Below are positions 6,513 to 14,975 of a stretch of 33,438 nt of DNA, in pieces (positions within the stretch are counted from its first letter, which is position 1; every line of letters starts with the position of its first letter). Source of the DNA: an uncultured Neglectibacter sp. (GTDB taxonomy: Bacteria > Bacillota > Clostridia > Oscillospirales > Acutalibacteraceae); assembly GCA_947647615.1 (NCBI GenBank), contig CANSKS010000031.1, positions 1 through 33,438 of the forward strand, written 5' to 3'. The notes beneath the pieces were generated by a model. It was given only the letters and a program-made list of their open reading frames with translations. It searched no databases and was not told the origin of the DNA. The translations under genes were made by a program, and so were the position numbers.

Positions 6513-7304
6513 TCACCTTTTCTCCGATTTTTCATTTTTTGCCTTGCCGTGCTTTGGGTTTGGTTTGGGGGTCTCTTTTTTGCCCCTTTTCCCCCCGGAG
6601 GGCTCTGTTTTGTATGACAGCAGCCGCTCTTTTTCTTCCTTGCTCACCCGGTAGGATTCCCGGATTTTCTGGATCCCCTTGTTCTGCACAAAAGGGGGGA
6701 GGGTCTTCGACTGGAGCAGGGCCAGGGTTTCCCAGGGGAATTTCACATAGAAGACGGAGACGGCCCAGGCCTGGGCCATCTGGACGTAATAGCTTTCGCT
6801 TTTGGCCTTCCCCAAAAGGGAAAGCCCCGCTTCCCTGTAGGGAGGTTCCGCAAAGTGTTCCAGGAGCATCACAAAGGCGAACCTTGCGAAAAATTCCCGG
6901 GAATCTTCAAAAAGAGGCTGCAAATAGTTCCACATGGCTTCCTTTTCCTCGGAGCTGCGAAACCGGAAGGTGCTGCAAAAGCTGTCGCACACCGCCCAAT
7001 TATCGATCAAGGGGAGGAACCGGGAAACGGCGGGAAGCCGTTCCTCCATGGGAACCTCCATGCCGGCAATGACAAGGCCCTGGAGCAGCACCTCCTCGTA
7101 GGCGGTGGGGTTCCAGGCGGCCAGGAATCCCGCCGGGTCCCGGCGGATGACCTGCTTTGCCAGGGCCCGGAGCTTTGGCAGCCGCACGCCGTAGGCCATG
7201 GTGACGCCAGGGATCAATTTTTCGTGAAAGGCCTTATAGGCCGGGTCGCCATTGGCTTCAAGCTCCCGGAGAAGGGCCTCCCGCTGGGAAGGGGAAAAGC
7301 TCAT
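6513..7304 (-). CDS. AlkD-like DNA alkylation repair protein
   Basis: A 263-residue all-helical HEAT-repeat-like protein of the DNA alkylation repair family. The family's DNA-lesion-binding signature is visible as IDNWAVCDSF (100-109, with Asp101, Trp103 and Asp107). Known members remove positively charged alkylated bases such as 7-methylguanine or 3-methyladenine without flipping the base. The last 30 residues are a very basic Lys/Pro/Gly/Glu tail (GGKRGKKETPKPNPKHGK), longer than usual, which may add non-specific DNA contact. Its ATG overlaps the stop codon of the upstream glycosyltransferase by ATGA-type overlap, indicating translational coupling. Confidence 0.88.
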   Translation of the reverse strand: MSFSPSQREALLRELEANGDPAYKAFHEKLIPGVTMAYGVRLPKLRALAKQVIRRDPAGFLAAWNPTAYEEVLLQGLVIAGMEVPMEERLPAVSRFLPLIDNWAVCDSFCSTFRFRSSEEKEAMWNYLQPLFEDSREFFARFAFVMLLEHFAEPPYREAGLSLLGKAKSESYYVQMAQAWAVSVFYVKFPWETLALLQSKTLPPFVQNKGIQKIRESYRVSKEEKERLLSYKTEPSGGKRGKKETPKPNPKHGKAKNEKSEKR

Positions 7305-8428
7305 GGGGCTTTCCTCTTTTCTTTTAAGGTGGTAATGAGCTCCAGCAGGTTGGGAATGGAACGGGACTTGTCGAACTTTTCGCAGTTCTCCCGCATTTCC
7401 CGGAGCTTTTGCTCCTCCAGCAGGAGGGAGGAGATTTGCTCGGCGAAATCGGTCTCCTTTTGCAGGCGCATGCCCATGTGGTGGGTGGCCAGGAAATTGG
7501 CGTTGTCTTCCTCCTGGCCGGGAATGGCGTCGAACACCGCCATGGGCAGGTTGCAGGCCAGGGCCTCGGAAACGGTGAGGCCTCCGGGCTTTGTTACCAG
7601 CAGGTCGGAGGCGTGCATGTATTTTTCCACCTCGGTGGTAAAATAGATAAGCCGGGTGGGCAGCTTGGGGCCGGAGGCCAGTTCCCGTTCAAAGGCCTCG
7701 TAAAGGGCCTTGTTCCGGCCGGTGATCACAATGATCTGCATTTTGGCTTGGGTTTCCGCCAGGTTCCGGTACAGCTTTATGATGTTGGACACCCCAAAGC
7801 TTCCGGCCATGAACAGCAGGGTGGGCAGGTCGGGGCTCAGGCCCAGCTCCCGTAGGATCATCCGCCTGTCCTCCTGGTCGAAAAACACCCCGTGTACCGG
7901 AATGCCGAAGGGGTATATTTTTTCTTCCTCCACCCCCAGGGACATCAGCTCCGGGGCCATGTGCTCGCTGGCCACCACGTAGGCGTCTACCTGGCTGGCG
8001 ATCCAGGCCCTGTGCACACCGTAATCGGTAAGAATGCAGATAAGGGGGGCCGTCACGGAACCGTCCGATTTCAGATCGGACACCATTTCTGTGGCAAAGG
8101 GATGGGTGGTGATGATCACATCCGGGTCGTAATTTTCAATGGCGGGCAGCAGCATATTGCTGAACAGGCCGCTGAGCTTGGGCACCAGGCCGGAAAACAG
8201 GTTTTGCTTGTTGGTCTGTTTATAGATCCTGCCGAACAGGGAGGGCACTCGTTTTGCCATGAACAGGTAGGCGTCACACACGGTTTTATCCAGCAGGCGG
8301 CCCACCGCTTTGAGGGTGTCTACCGTTTTTACCTGGTGGCCGGTGTTTTCCAGGATATATTGCTCAATGGCGTTAGAGGCCCGCAAGTGGCCGCCGCCCG
8401 TGGCAGCGGTGAGCAGTAAGATTTTCAT
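7301..8428 (-). CDS. Processive diacylglycerol glycosyltransferase (UgtP / MGDG-synthase-like)
   Basis: A 375-residue GT28-family enzyme. The N-terminal MGDG-synthase domain begins with LLLTAATGGGH (residues 4-14), the nucleotide-sugar-binding glycine loop, and continues with DVIITTHPFA. The C-terminal domain carries the MurG-like segment KPGGLTVSEALAC, which binds the UDP-sugar. Relatives put one or more glucose or galactose units on diacylglycerol at the inner membrane face, making glycolipids and lipoteichoic-acid anchors. ATG at 8428 has a good AGAAAGGAG upstream. It leads a minus-strand run with the AlkD-like and isomerase genes. A specific sugar donor cannot be assigned. Confidence 0.88.
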   Translation of the reverse strand: MKILLLTAATGGGHLRASNAIEQYILENTGHQVKTVDTLKAVGRLLDKTVCDAYLFMAKRVPSLFGRIYKQTNKQNLFSGLVPKLSGLFSNMLLPAIENYDPDVIITTHPFATEMVSDLKSDGSVTAPLICILTDYGVHRAWIASQVDAYVVASEHMAPELMSLGVEEEKIYPFGIPVHGVFFDQEDRRMILRELGLSPDLPTLLFMAGSFGVSNIIKLYRNLAETQAKMQIIVITGRNKALYEAFERELASGPKLPTRLIYFTTEVEKYMHASDLLVTKPGGLTVSEALACNLPMAVFDAIPGQEEDNANFLATHHMGMRLQKETDFAEQISSLLLEEQKLREMRENCEKFDKSRSIPNLLELITTLKEKRKAP

Positions 8429-8555
8429 AACGGAACTCCTTTCTTGCAGGAAGAAGCCAAGGCTCTTGTGCTAAAAATTGTAAAATGGTAAAAACATTGT
8501 AACACATTCCCGTGAGAAATACCAGATTTTTAATTCTTTTCCCCTGTTTCTCTCC

Positions 8556-8585
8556 TTTACTTTTCCCCTGGGAAGGGAGTATAAT
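8556..8585 (+). promoter_or_regulatory. Candidate promoter of the VanW lipoprotein gene
   Basis: TTTACT (8556-8561) and a perfect TATAAT (8580-8585) are 18 bases apart. Transcription from here would give a leader of about 190 bases that includes both copies of the 53-base direct repeat and the hairpin between them. Confidence 0.5.
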
Positions 8586-8608
8586 AAACAATGTGAAACT
8601 GTGAGGGA

Positions 8609-8777
8609 TGAAAGAGAACAGCTATTTGGTTTTGAAATAGAGCAAAGGAAAGAAAGGACGAGGGAAAAAAGCCAGAACGGAAAACAGTTTTGCTGTTTTC
8701 CCCGTTCGCCTCTCCGGCGAGGGGTGAAAGAGAACAGCCATTTGGTTTTGAAATAGAGCAAAGGAAAGAAAGGACGA
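8609..8777 (+). repeat. 53-base direct repeat flanking a hairpin, in the VanW leader
   Basis: The 53-base unit at 8609-8661 recurs at 8725-8777 with a single difference (T at 8623, C at 8739). The 63 bases between contain a perfect 9-bp stem (8679-8687 with 8693-8701) and a second small GC-rich hairpin. The second copy ends eight bases before the VanW start codon and supplies its AAAGGA ribosome-binding site. The first copy carries the same AAAGGA but is not followed by a start codon at the same distance. Confidence 0.9.
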
Positions 8778-8785
8778 ATTAGGAA

Positions 8786-10387
8786 ATGAAGGAAACGAGA
8801 AAGACCTGGAAAATGGCGGCCGTGGCTTTGGCAGCCGCGCTGCTTTTCCTGGGGGGAGTTTCGGGCTGCGCCCCGAAGGAAGAGGAGCTCCCCAGTTCTT
8901 CCCAGGTGCGGGACCCCGACCTGTTCCCCGAAGGCACCTCCATTGGCGGGAAGAACATTTCCGGGAAAACGGTGGGGGAGGCCTTAACCATTGCCCAAGG
9001 GGCCCTGGAAGAGGCCAAGAACGCCATGCAGATCACGGTGAAGTTCCGGGACGACACCGTGGTGCTTTCCAAAGGGGATTTTGTCACCAAAGACCTTTTG
9101 GAGCTCACCCTGCCCAAGCTGCTGGAAAAGGACAAGGGGGAAAAGTACGAGCTCTCCTATGTGATGGACCTTTCTGAAGCGGGGAAGCAGAAGCTCAAGG
9201 ATGCCGCCAAGGGTTGCTTTGTGGAGGGGAAGGACGCCAGCATCGCCTCCTACGACAGCAGCGCCGAAGCCTTTGTGTTTTCGGATGAGCAAAAGGGCAG
9301 CCGGGTGGATATGGTGAAAACCCTCAAAAGCGTGCGCCAGCTCCTTTCCCAAAAGCACGGCGGGGATATTCAGGCCGCCTTTGTGGAAACCAATCCCAAG
9401 GTTACAAAGGAGCACTTGAAAAAGAATTTCCAGCTTTTGAGCTCCTACACCACGGAATCTACCAACACCTCCAACGGCAACAGCAACATGGCCCTGGCCC
9501 TTTCCCATGTGAACGGGACCATTTTGGAGCCGGGACAGGAATTCTCTTATAACGCTACCATTGGGGACAGCACGGACCCCGGCAACGGTTGGCTGCCTGC
9601 GGGGGGCCTTGCCGGAGGCATTTCTGTACAGATGTACGGCGGCGGCATTTGCCAGGGCTCCACCACCATTTATAATGCCGCCCTCCTGGCCGGTATGGAA
9701 ATTGTGGAGCGGGATTGTCACAGCTCCCCCTCTTCCTACTGCCCCATTGGGCTGGACGCCACCGTGGACTACGGCAATATTGATTTCCGCTTCCGGAACC
9801 CCTTGGACAGCGCCGTTTACATCTCCTCCTGGATGAGCGATACCACCCTTCATGTGAAATTTTACGGCTGCCTCCCCAAGGAGTGGGACAAAATAGAAGT
9901 CTCTTCCGAAGAGACCGGCTCGGAGCCGCCCCTTTCCACCGTGAGCTTTGTGGTAGACGGCCAGCTCTCAAAGGGCGAGTACGAGCGCCGCTCCTCCGGC
10001 CAAACAGGCTATTACGCCAAGGCTTACCGCACCTATTACAAGGGCGATGCGGTGGTAAAGACAGAGGAGCTGCCCAGCTCCTATTACGCGGCTACCGGCA
10101 CTGTATATGCCGTGGGAGAGGGGACCGACACCAGCAAGGTGGATACCGGCTCTTCTTCGGGCACCATATCGTCCTCGCCTTCGCCCTCCCCCACTCCCAG
10201 CGCAACCCCCACCCCCACGGTGACGCCTCCGCCCCAGGAGACAGACCCGCCGGAGCCCATTGAGACAGACCCGCCGGAGCCCATTGAGACGGACCCGCCG
10301 GAACCCATCGAAACCGACCCGCCCGAGCCCATTGAGACCGACCCGCCGGAGCCTGTGGAAACAGACCTGCCGGCGGAAGGAGAATAG
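8786..10387 (+). CDS. VanW-family cell-surface lipoprotein with proline-rich repeat tail
   Basis: A 533-residue protein. Residues 1-28 are a lipoprotein signal peptide with the lipobox VSGC (lipidated Cys28). Residues about 50-200 resemble the peptidoglycan-binding-like domain that often precedes VanW (starting GTSIGGKNISGKT). The VanW domain spans about 225-365, with EPGQEFSYN and the GGGICQGS segment near 284-291. A further beta-rich domain covers about 375-450, then a Ser/Thr/Pro linker and, from about residue 485, five units of ETDPPEP(I/V) followed by a shortened one. VanW proteins occur with vancomycin-resistance genes but their function is not established, and no van genes are present. 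It should sit on the outer face of the membrane with the proline-rich tail reaching into the wall. Confidence 0.85.
   Translation: MKETRKTWKMAAVALAAALLFLGGVSGCAPKEEELPSSSQVRDPDLFPEGTSIGGKNISGKTVGEALTIAQGALEEAKNAMQITVKFRDDTVVLSKGDFVTKDLLELTLPKLLEKDKGEKYELSYVMDLSEAGKQKLKDAAKGCFVEGKDASIASYDSSAEAFVFSDEQKGSRVDMVKTLKSVRQLLSQKHGGDIQAAFVETNPKVTKEHLKKNFQLLSSYTTESTNTSNGNSNMALALSHVNGTILEPGQEFSYNATIGDSTDPGNGWLPAGGLAGGISVQMYGGGICQGSTTIYNAALLAGMEIVERDCHSSPSSYCPIGLDATVDYGNIDFRFRNPLDSAVYISSWMSDTTLHVKFYGCLPKEWDKIEVSSEETGSEPPLSTVSFVVDGQLSKGEYERRSSGQTGYYAKAYRTYYKGDAVVKTEELPSSYYAATGTVYAVGEGTDTSKVDTGSSSGTISSSPSPSPTPSATPTPTVTPPPQETDPPEPIETDPPEPIETDPPEPIETDPPEPIETDPPEPVETDLPAEGE
10238..10378 (+). repeat. 24-bp tandem repeats coding for the ETDPPEPI tail
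   Basis: Five full 24-base units start at 10238, 10262, 10286, 10310 and 10334, and a shortened sixth at 10358. The first two are identical, the others differ at a few positions. Copy number could vary between strains by slippage without shifting the frame. Confidence 0.9.
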
Positions 10388-10399
10388 CACAACTTATAG

Positions 10400-10428
10400 G
10401 AGGGCCGTAGAAATATGGCCCTCATTTT
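10400..10428 (+). terminator. Terminator after the VanW gene
   Basis: A 7-bp GC-rich stem (10400-10406 with 10417-10423) followed by ATTTT lies 12 bases past the VanW stop. The stem includes an AGGAGGG that looks like a ribosome-binding site in front of a 56-codon frame; the hairpin explains it better. Confidence 0.6.
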
Positions 10429-10565
10429 GGCCCTGGCGGGCGGCATGCGCAGCCTTCCGGGCTATGGCCCTCCAGGCTGCGGGTTCTGGCGGCGGCATAC
10501 CTTAGCGGGCAATGGCCTGCCGGGAAAAACGGCCCGGGGAAGCGGGCACAGAAAGGAAGAAGCTT

Positions 10566-12482
10566 ATGAAAGACGGTTTTTTTAGGGTTGCGGCGGCTAC
10601 GCCTCAGGTACAGCCTGCGGCTGTTGCCGAAAACCTTTTGGAGATAAAAGCACAGATGCAGGAGGCCTGGGAGCAGGGCTGCGGCGCCCTGGTGTTCCCC
10701 GAGCTTTCTGTTACCGGCTACACCTGCGGGGACCTGTTTTTTGACAGGGCCCTGCTTTTGGCGGCAGAGGAAGGCTTAGCTCGGCTGATGGAGGAAACCA
10801 GGGGCCTGGACCTTCTTTGCGCGGTGGGGGTCCCGGTGGCGGCGGGAGGAAGCCTCTATAACTGCGGGGCGGTATTTCACAGGGGGCGGCTGCTGGGGCT
10901 TTGCGCCAAAAGCTATGTGCCCAATTACGGAGAGTTTTACGAAGGGCGGCATTTTTCCCCCGGGCCCGGGGAGCCGGTTTTTCTTTCTTACTGCGGCCAG
11001 GAAACGGTGCTTTCCGGCGGGCTTTTATTCCCCTGTGAAAATGTGCCGGGCCTCACCCTGGGGGTGGAGATCTGCGAGGACCTTTGGGTGCCCGCCCCCC
11101 CCAGCGGGGAGATGGCGGCCCAGGGGGCCACGGTTTTCCTGAACCTTTCCTGTAGCGACGAGACGGTGGGCAAGGCCGGTTACCGCCGGGAGCTGGTGAA
11201 GAGCCATTCCGGCAGGCTCTTGTGCGCCTATGTGTACGCGGACAGCGGCTTTGGGGAATCTACCACCGACATGGTCTTCGCCGGCCACAGGCTCATTGGA
11301 GAAAACGGTACCCTGCTGGGAGAAAGCCAGCTTTTTTCCCAGGGCCTCACCCTGGCGGAGATCGATTTGGAGCGGCTTGTGCAGGAACGCCGGAAGCGGA
11401 ACACCTGGCGGGAGGCTTTCCCGAAAAAGGAGCTGCTGCGGCCCTTTGCCTTTGAAGAGGCCACCCTGGCCGCCTTTACTCCAAAGCGGACGGAGCCCAG
11501 AACCCCCTTTGTGCCCCGGGAAGAGAAGGGGCTTTGGGAACGCTGCCAATCTATTTTGACCATGCAGGCAGAGGGCCTTGCGGTGCGCCTCCACCATATT
11601 GGCGGGAAATCGGCGGTTTTGGGCCTTTCCGGCGGGCTGGATTCCACCCTGGCCCTGCTGGTGACGGCCCGGGCCTTCCACAGGCTGGGCCTGCCCCGAA
11701 AGGGGATCACCGCCGTTTCCATGCCCTGCTTTGGCACCACCAAACGCACAAAAAGCAACGCCCAGAAAATCGCCGAGGCCTTGGGGGTAGATTTCCGGGA
11801 AATCTCCATTGAAAAAGCGGTGCGCCAGCACTTTGAAGATATTGGCCACCGGGAAGATGCGCTGGACGTCACCTTCGAAAACGCCCAGGCCCGGGAGCGC
11901 ACCCAGGTGCTCATGGACCTGGCCAACCAGCAAAACGGCCTTGTGATTGGCACCGGGGACCTTTCCGAGCTGGCCCTGGGCTGGGCCACCTATAACGGCG
12001 ACCACATGTCCATGTATGGGGTGAACGCCTCTGTCCCCAAAACCCTGGTGCGCCACCTGGTGCAGTACGAGGCCTCCCAGCAGGAAGGGGAGCTGCGGGA
12101 AGCCCTTTTGGACGTGCTGGCCACGCCGGTGAGCCCCGAGCTGCTCCCCCCCAAGGATGGGGAGATCGCCCAAAAGACAGAAGAGCTGGTGGGCCCCTAC
12201 GAGCTTCACGACTTTTTCCTTTACTATTTGCTGCGGTTCGCCTTTGCTCCGGGGAAGATCTACCGTATGGCCCTCCGGGCCTTTGCAGGGGAATATGCCC
12301 CGGAGGTGATAAAAAGCTGGTTAAAAACCTTTTACCGCCGGTTTTTCACCCAGCAGTTCAAGCGCTCCTGCCTGCCGGACGGCCCCAAGGTGGGCTCGGT
12401 GACCCTCTCCCCTCGGGGAGATTTCCGAATGCCCAGCGACGCCGGGTTCCGGCTCTGGCTGGAGGAGATTGAAAAGCTTTAA
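10566..12482 (+). CDS. nadE: Glutamine-dependent NAD+ synthetase
   Basis: A 638-residue enzyme that amidates nicotinic acid adenine dinucleotide to NAD+ using ammonia from glutamine and ATP. The N-terminal nitrilase-type glutaminase has its Glu-Lys-Cys triad at Glu46 (FPELSVTGY), Lys115 (AKSYVPNYGEFYE) and Cys170 (EICEDLW). The C-terminal synthetase has the ATP-pyrophosphatase loop SGGLDS at 355-360 and a GTGDLSELALGW segment. Length and domain order are normal for the two-domain form. I chose ATG at 10566 (GAAAGGAAG eight bases upstream) instead of the in-frame ATG at 10512, which has no ribosome-binding site and would add 18 unconserved residues. It stands between a terminator and a 250-base gap. 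Confidence 0.95.
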   Translation: MKDGFFRVAAATPQVQPAAVAENLLEIKAQMQEAWEQGCGALVFPELSVTGYTCGDLFFDRALLLAAEEGLARLMEETRGLDLLCAVGVPVAAGGSLYNCGAVFHRGRLLGLCAKSYVPNYGEFYEGRHFSPGPGEPVFLSYCGQETVLSGGLLFPCENVPGLTLGVEICEDLWVPAPPSGEMAAQGATVFLNLSCSDETVGKAGYRRELVKSHSGRLLCAYVYADSGFGESTTDMVFAGHRLIGENGTLLGESQLFSQGLTLAEIDLERLVQERRKRNTWREAFPKKELLRPFAFEEATLAAFTPKRTEPRTPFVPREEKGLWERCQSILTMQAEGLAVRLHHIGGKSAVLGLSGGLDSTLALLVTARAFHRLGLPRKGITAVSMPCFGTTKRTKSNAQKIAEALGVDFREISIEKAVRQHFEDIGHREDALDVTFENAQARERTQVLMDLANQQNGLVIGTGDLSELALGWATYNGDHMSMYGVNASVPKTLVRHLVQYEASQQEGELREALLDVLATPVSPELLPPKDGEIAQKTEELVGPYELHDFFLYYLLRFAFAPGKIYRMALRAFAGEYAPEVIKSWLKTFYRRFFTQQFKRSCLPDGPKVGSVTLSPRGDFRMPSDAGFRLWLEEIEKL

Positions 12483-12735
12483 GGGCGCAAGCCGTGACGG
12501 AGAGGGTGTGCCCGAAATTTAAACAAAAGCTGCCCCAAAAGCCTGGGGTTCCAATTTTCTCTACAAAATTTGCCTGCCAATTTCCCCATGGGGCCAGGGA
12601 GTAAAAGCGAAAGCAGCACGCCTGTAAAAGGAGGGGTGTAAGCGCTTCCTCAGGGAGAGGGCCAGAAAGAACTCCCCAAAACAAAACTTATGAAAAATGC
12701 TCCCCCAGTGACGGGGGATTCAAAAGGAGAAAGCC
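12483..12735 (+). other. Gene-free stretch with repeat fragment and small hairpin
   Basis: No credible ORF is seen in these 253 bases. Near 12548-12575 is a fragment resembling the hairpin family at 4407-4656 (shared TTTTCTCTAC and AATTTGCCTGC). A 6-bp GC stem (12701-12706 with 12713-12718) lies just before the AAGGAG of the next gene. I see no clear promoter or strong terminator. Confidence 0.5.
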
Positions 12736-13758
12736 ATGAGCAAAGAACAGATCTTGGTGACCATTCCCCTTTCTCAAAGCCAGAGAGAGGCCTTGGAGCA
12801 GGCGGCCCCCGGGGCCCAGCTGCGCTTTCGTCTGGGGGAGGCCCTGCCCTCCGGCAGAGGGGGGGAGCTGCCCTTTCCCGACCTGCTGGACGCGCCCCCT
12901 GCCACTCCGGAGGACATTGCCTGGGCCCACGCTATTTTGGGCAATGTGGACCCGGGTTGGCTGAAGGAGGCTCCCCGCCTCCGGTGGATGCAAACCAGCA
13001 GCGCCGGGGTGGAGGGGTATGTAAAGCCCGGGGTACTGCCTAAAGGGGTGGTGCTCACAAACGCTACCGGAGCTTACGGCCTGGCCATTTCCGAGCATAT
13101 GCTGGGCATGCTCCTTTGCCTTTTTAAAAAGCTGGAACTGTACCGGGACGCCCAGCGGCGGGAGGAATGGGGCAGCCAGGGCACGGTGCGCAGCCTGGTG
13201 GGGGCCACCGTGCTGGTGCTGGGCATGGGGGACATCGGCGGGGACTTTGCCCGGCTGTGCAAGGCCATGGGGGCCTATGTCATTGGCCTGCGCCGGACCG
13301 ATACGGCCAAGCCGGATTATGCCGACGAGATTTTTCTCACCCAGGACCTGGACCGGCTTCTTCCCCGGGCAGATGTGGTGGCGGTGACCCTGCCCGGGAC
13401 TCCGGCTACCCGGAACCTGCTGAACCGGCAGCGGCTGGAAAGCATAAAGCCGGGAGCGGTGGTGCTGAACGTGGGCCGGGGCTATGTGATCGATACCGAG
13501 GCCCTTTGCGACCAGCTGGAAAAGGGCCGCTTGGGCGGGGCGGGCCTGGACGTGACCGAGCCCGAGCCCCTGCCCCCCGGCCACCGGCTGTGGCAAATCC
13601 CCACGGCCCTGGTGACCCCCCACGTTTCCGGAGGCTACCACCTGTGGGAAACTCACCGGCGCATCGGGGAGATCTTCGCGGAAAACCTGGGCCGCTTCCA
13701 CAGGGGCGAGCCCTTGAAGAACCAGGTGGATTTTGCCGCCGGTTACCGCAAGCGGTAA
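12736..13758 (+). CDS. D-2-hydroxyacid dehydrogenase family protein
   Basis: A 340-residue NAD(P)-dependent oxidoreductase that should interconvert a D-2-hydroxyacid and the matching 2-oxoacid in the cytoplasm. The Rossmann loop is GMGDIG (163-168), and the catalytic residues are Arg248 (NVGRG), Glu277 (EPEPLP) and His296 (PHVSGG). The segment after the glycine loop has no acidic residue at the usual place (GLRRTD), so NADP use is possible. ATG at 12736 has AAGGAG seven bases upstream. The cysteine desulfurase starts 12 bases after its stop, so the two are probably co-transcribed, although a link in function is not evident. The substrate (for example glyoxylate, hydroxypyruvate or a branched oxoacid) cannot be told. 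Confidence 0.9.
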   Translation: MSKEQILVTIPLSQSQREALEQAAPGAQLRFRLGEALPSGRGGELPFPDLLDAPPATPEDIAWAHAILGNVDPGWLKEAPRLRWMQTSSAGVEGYVKPGVLPKGVVLTNATGAYGLAISEHMLGMLLCLFKKLELYRDAQRREEWGSQGTVRSLVGATVLVLGMGDIGGDFARLCKAMGAYVIGLRRTDTAKPDYADEIFLTQDLDRLLPRADVVAVTLPGTPATRNLLNRQRLESIKPGAVVLNVGRGYVIDTEALCDQLEKGRLGGAGLDVTEPEPLPPGHRLWQIPTALVTPHVSGGYHLWETHRRIGEIFAENLGRFHRGEPLKNQVDFAAGYRKR

Positions 13759-13769
13759 GGGGCGCCGCC

Positions 13770-14915
13770 ATGGAAGGAATTTGCTATTTGGACAACAGCG
13801 CCACCACCCCGGTTTTGCCGGAGGCGGCCCAAAAGGCGGCCTGGGTCATGACCCAGGAGTTTGGGAACCCCTCCTCCCTGCACACCCTGGGCTACCGGGC
13901 CAAGCAGGAGCTGGAAAAGGCCAGGGAAGCGGTGGCCGCCCGGCTGGGGGCCGGCCCCCAGGAGCTCTTTTTTACCAGCGGAGGCACGGAGAGCAACAAT
14001 TTGGCCCTGTTTGGGGCGGCCTGGGCCAGGAAGCGGCTGGGAAACCGGATTGTCACCACAAAGGCGGAGCACGACTCTGTTCGGAACCCCCTGGAAGAGC
14101 TGGCCCGGCAGGGCTTTGAGGTGGTGGCCCTAGCGCCCGATGAAACCGGGAAAATTTCCCCGGAGGCCCTTTTGGAGGCCATTGACGAAACCACCATTTT
14201 GGTGAGCCTCATGCTGGTGAACAACGAGACGGGGGCCATTTTCCCGGTGGAGGAAGCTGCCCGGGCCATCCGGCGGAAAAAGGCCCCGGCCCTTTTGCAT
14301 ACCGACGCCGTCCAGGCCTTTGGCAAGCTGGAGTTTTCCCCTCAAAGGCTGGGGGCGGACCTGGTGACGGTGAGCGCTCATAAAATTCACGGGCCAAAGG
14401 GGGCAGGGGCCCTGTATGTGAAAAAAGGGGTTCACATTTTGCCCCGCACCTTTGGCGGGGGCCAGGAAAAGGGCCTGCGTTCCGGCACGGAGAGCCTGCC
14501 CCTCCTGGCCGCCTTTGGGGAGGCGGCCAGGCTTTTGCCCCGGCCCCGGGAAGCCCTTGGCCGGGTGGAGGAGCTGAACCGGCTTTTGAGAAGCCGCCTG
14601 GCGGGCTTTCCGGAGGTGACGGTAAATTCCCCGGAGGACGCCCTGCCCTATGTGCTGAACTTTTCCCTGGGCCAGGTCCGGGCAGAAACCATGCTCCACT
14701 TTTTGGCGGAGCGGGGCGTGTATGTTTCTACCGGCTCCGCCTGCGGGAAGCAGAAGCCCAGCCATGTGCTGGAGGCCATGGGCCTTTCCCGGGAGCGGGT
14801 GAGCTCCGCCCTGCGGGTGAGCTTTTCCCGGTTTACCACCGGGGAAGAGGTGGCGGCCTTGGGGGACGCTTTGGAAATTGGCCTGAAGACCCTGGCCCGC
14901 CGGCCGGGAGGCTGA
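13770..14915 (+). CDS. nifZ: Cysteine desulfurase, NifZ type (sulfur donor to ThiI)
   Basis: A 381-residue PLP enzyme of the IscS/NifS class that takes sulfur from cysteine as an enzyme persulfide. The PLP-binding lysine is Lys205 (SAHKIHG), the ring-stacking histidine His101 (KAEHDS), and the persulfide cysteine Cys325 (STGSACGK). The loop after the cysteine is short (GSACGKQKPSHVL), as in dedicated desulfurases, whereas housekeeping IscS has a longer loop. It lies directly before thiI, the arrangement of Bacillus nifZ-thiI, where this enzyme supplies sulfur for 4-thiouridine. ATG at 13770 has AAGGGG nine bases upstream; the frame is open back to 13167 but that part overlaps the dehydrogenase and shows no desulfurase homology. 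Confidence 0.92.
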   Translation: MEGICYLDNSATTPVLPEAAQKAAWVMTQEFGNPSSLHTLGYRAKQELEKAREAVAARLGAGPQELFFTSGGTESNNLALFGAAWARKRLGNRIVTTKAEHDSVRNPLEELARQGFEVVALAPDETGKISPEALLEAIDETTILVSLMLVNNETGAIFPVEEAARAIRRKKAPALLHTDAVQAFGKLEFSPQRLGADLVTVSAHKIHGPKGAGALYVKKGVHILPRTFGGGQEKGLRSGTESLPLLAAFGEAARLLPRPREALGRVEELNRLLRSRLAGFPEVTVNSPEDALPYVLNFSLGQVRAETMLHFLAERGVYVSTGSACGKQKPSHVLEAMGLSRERVSSALRVSFSRFTTGEEVAALGDALEIGLKTLARRPGG

Positions 14916-14975
14916 AACGCCCCGCCGGAGGAATCGTTTATTAAATTTAAGAAAAGCGGGAGAAAAAGAAAACCT

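Noticed and set aside
8786..10387. Vancomycin-resistance locus, because of the VanW domain
   Set aside because: No vanH, vanA/B, vanX or vanS/R genes are nearby; VanW-domain proteins are common in Firmicutes without resistance.
10415..10585. A 56-codon frame with a perfect-looking AGGAGGG ten bases upstream, between vanW and nadE
   Set aside because: The AGGAGGG is the left arm of a terminator-like hairpin, the product has low complexity with no recognisable domain, and the frame runs over the nadE ribosome-binding site and start.
13167..13769. A long N-terminal extension of the cysteine desulfurase frame
   Set aside because: It lies wholly within the dehydrogenase gene in another frame, has Gly/Arg/Pro-rich shadow composition, and the normal desulfurase start with a ribosome-binding site is at 13770.
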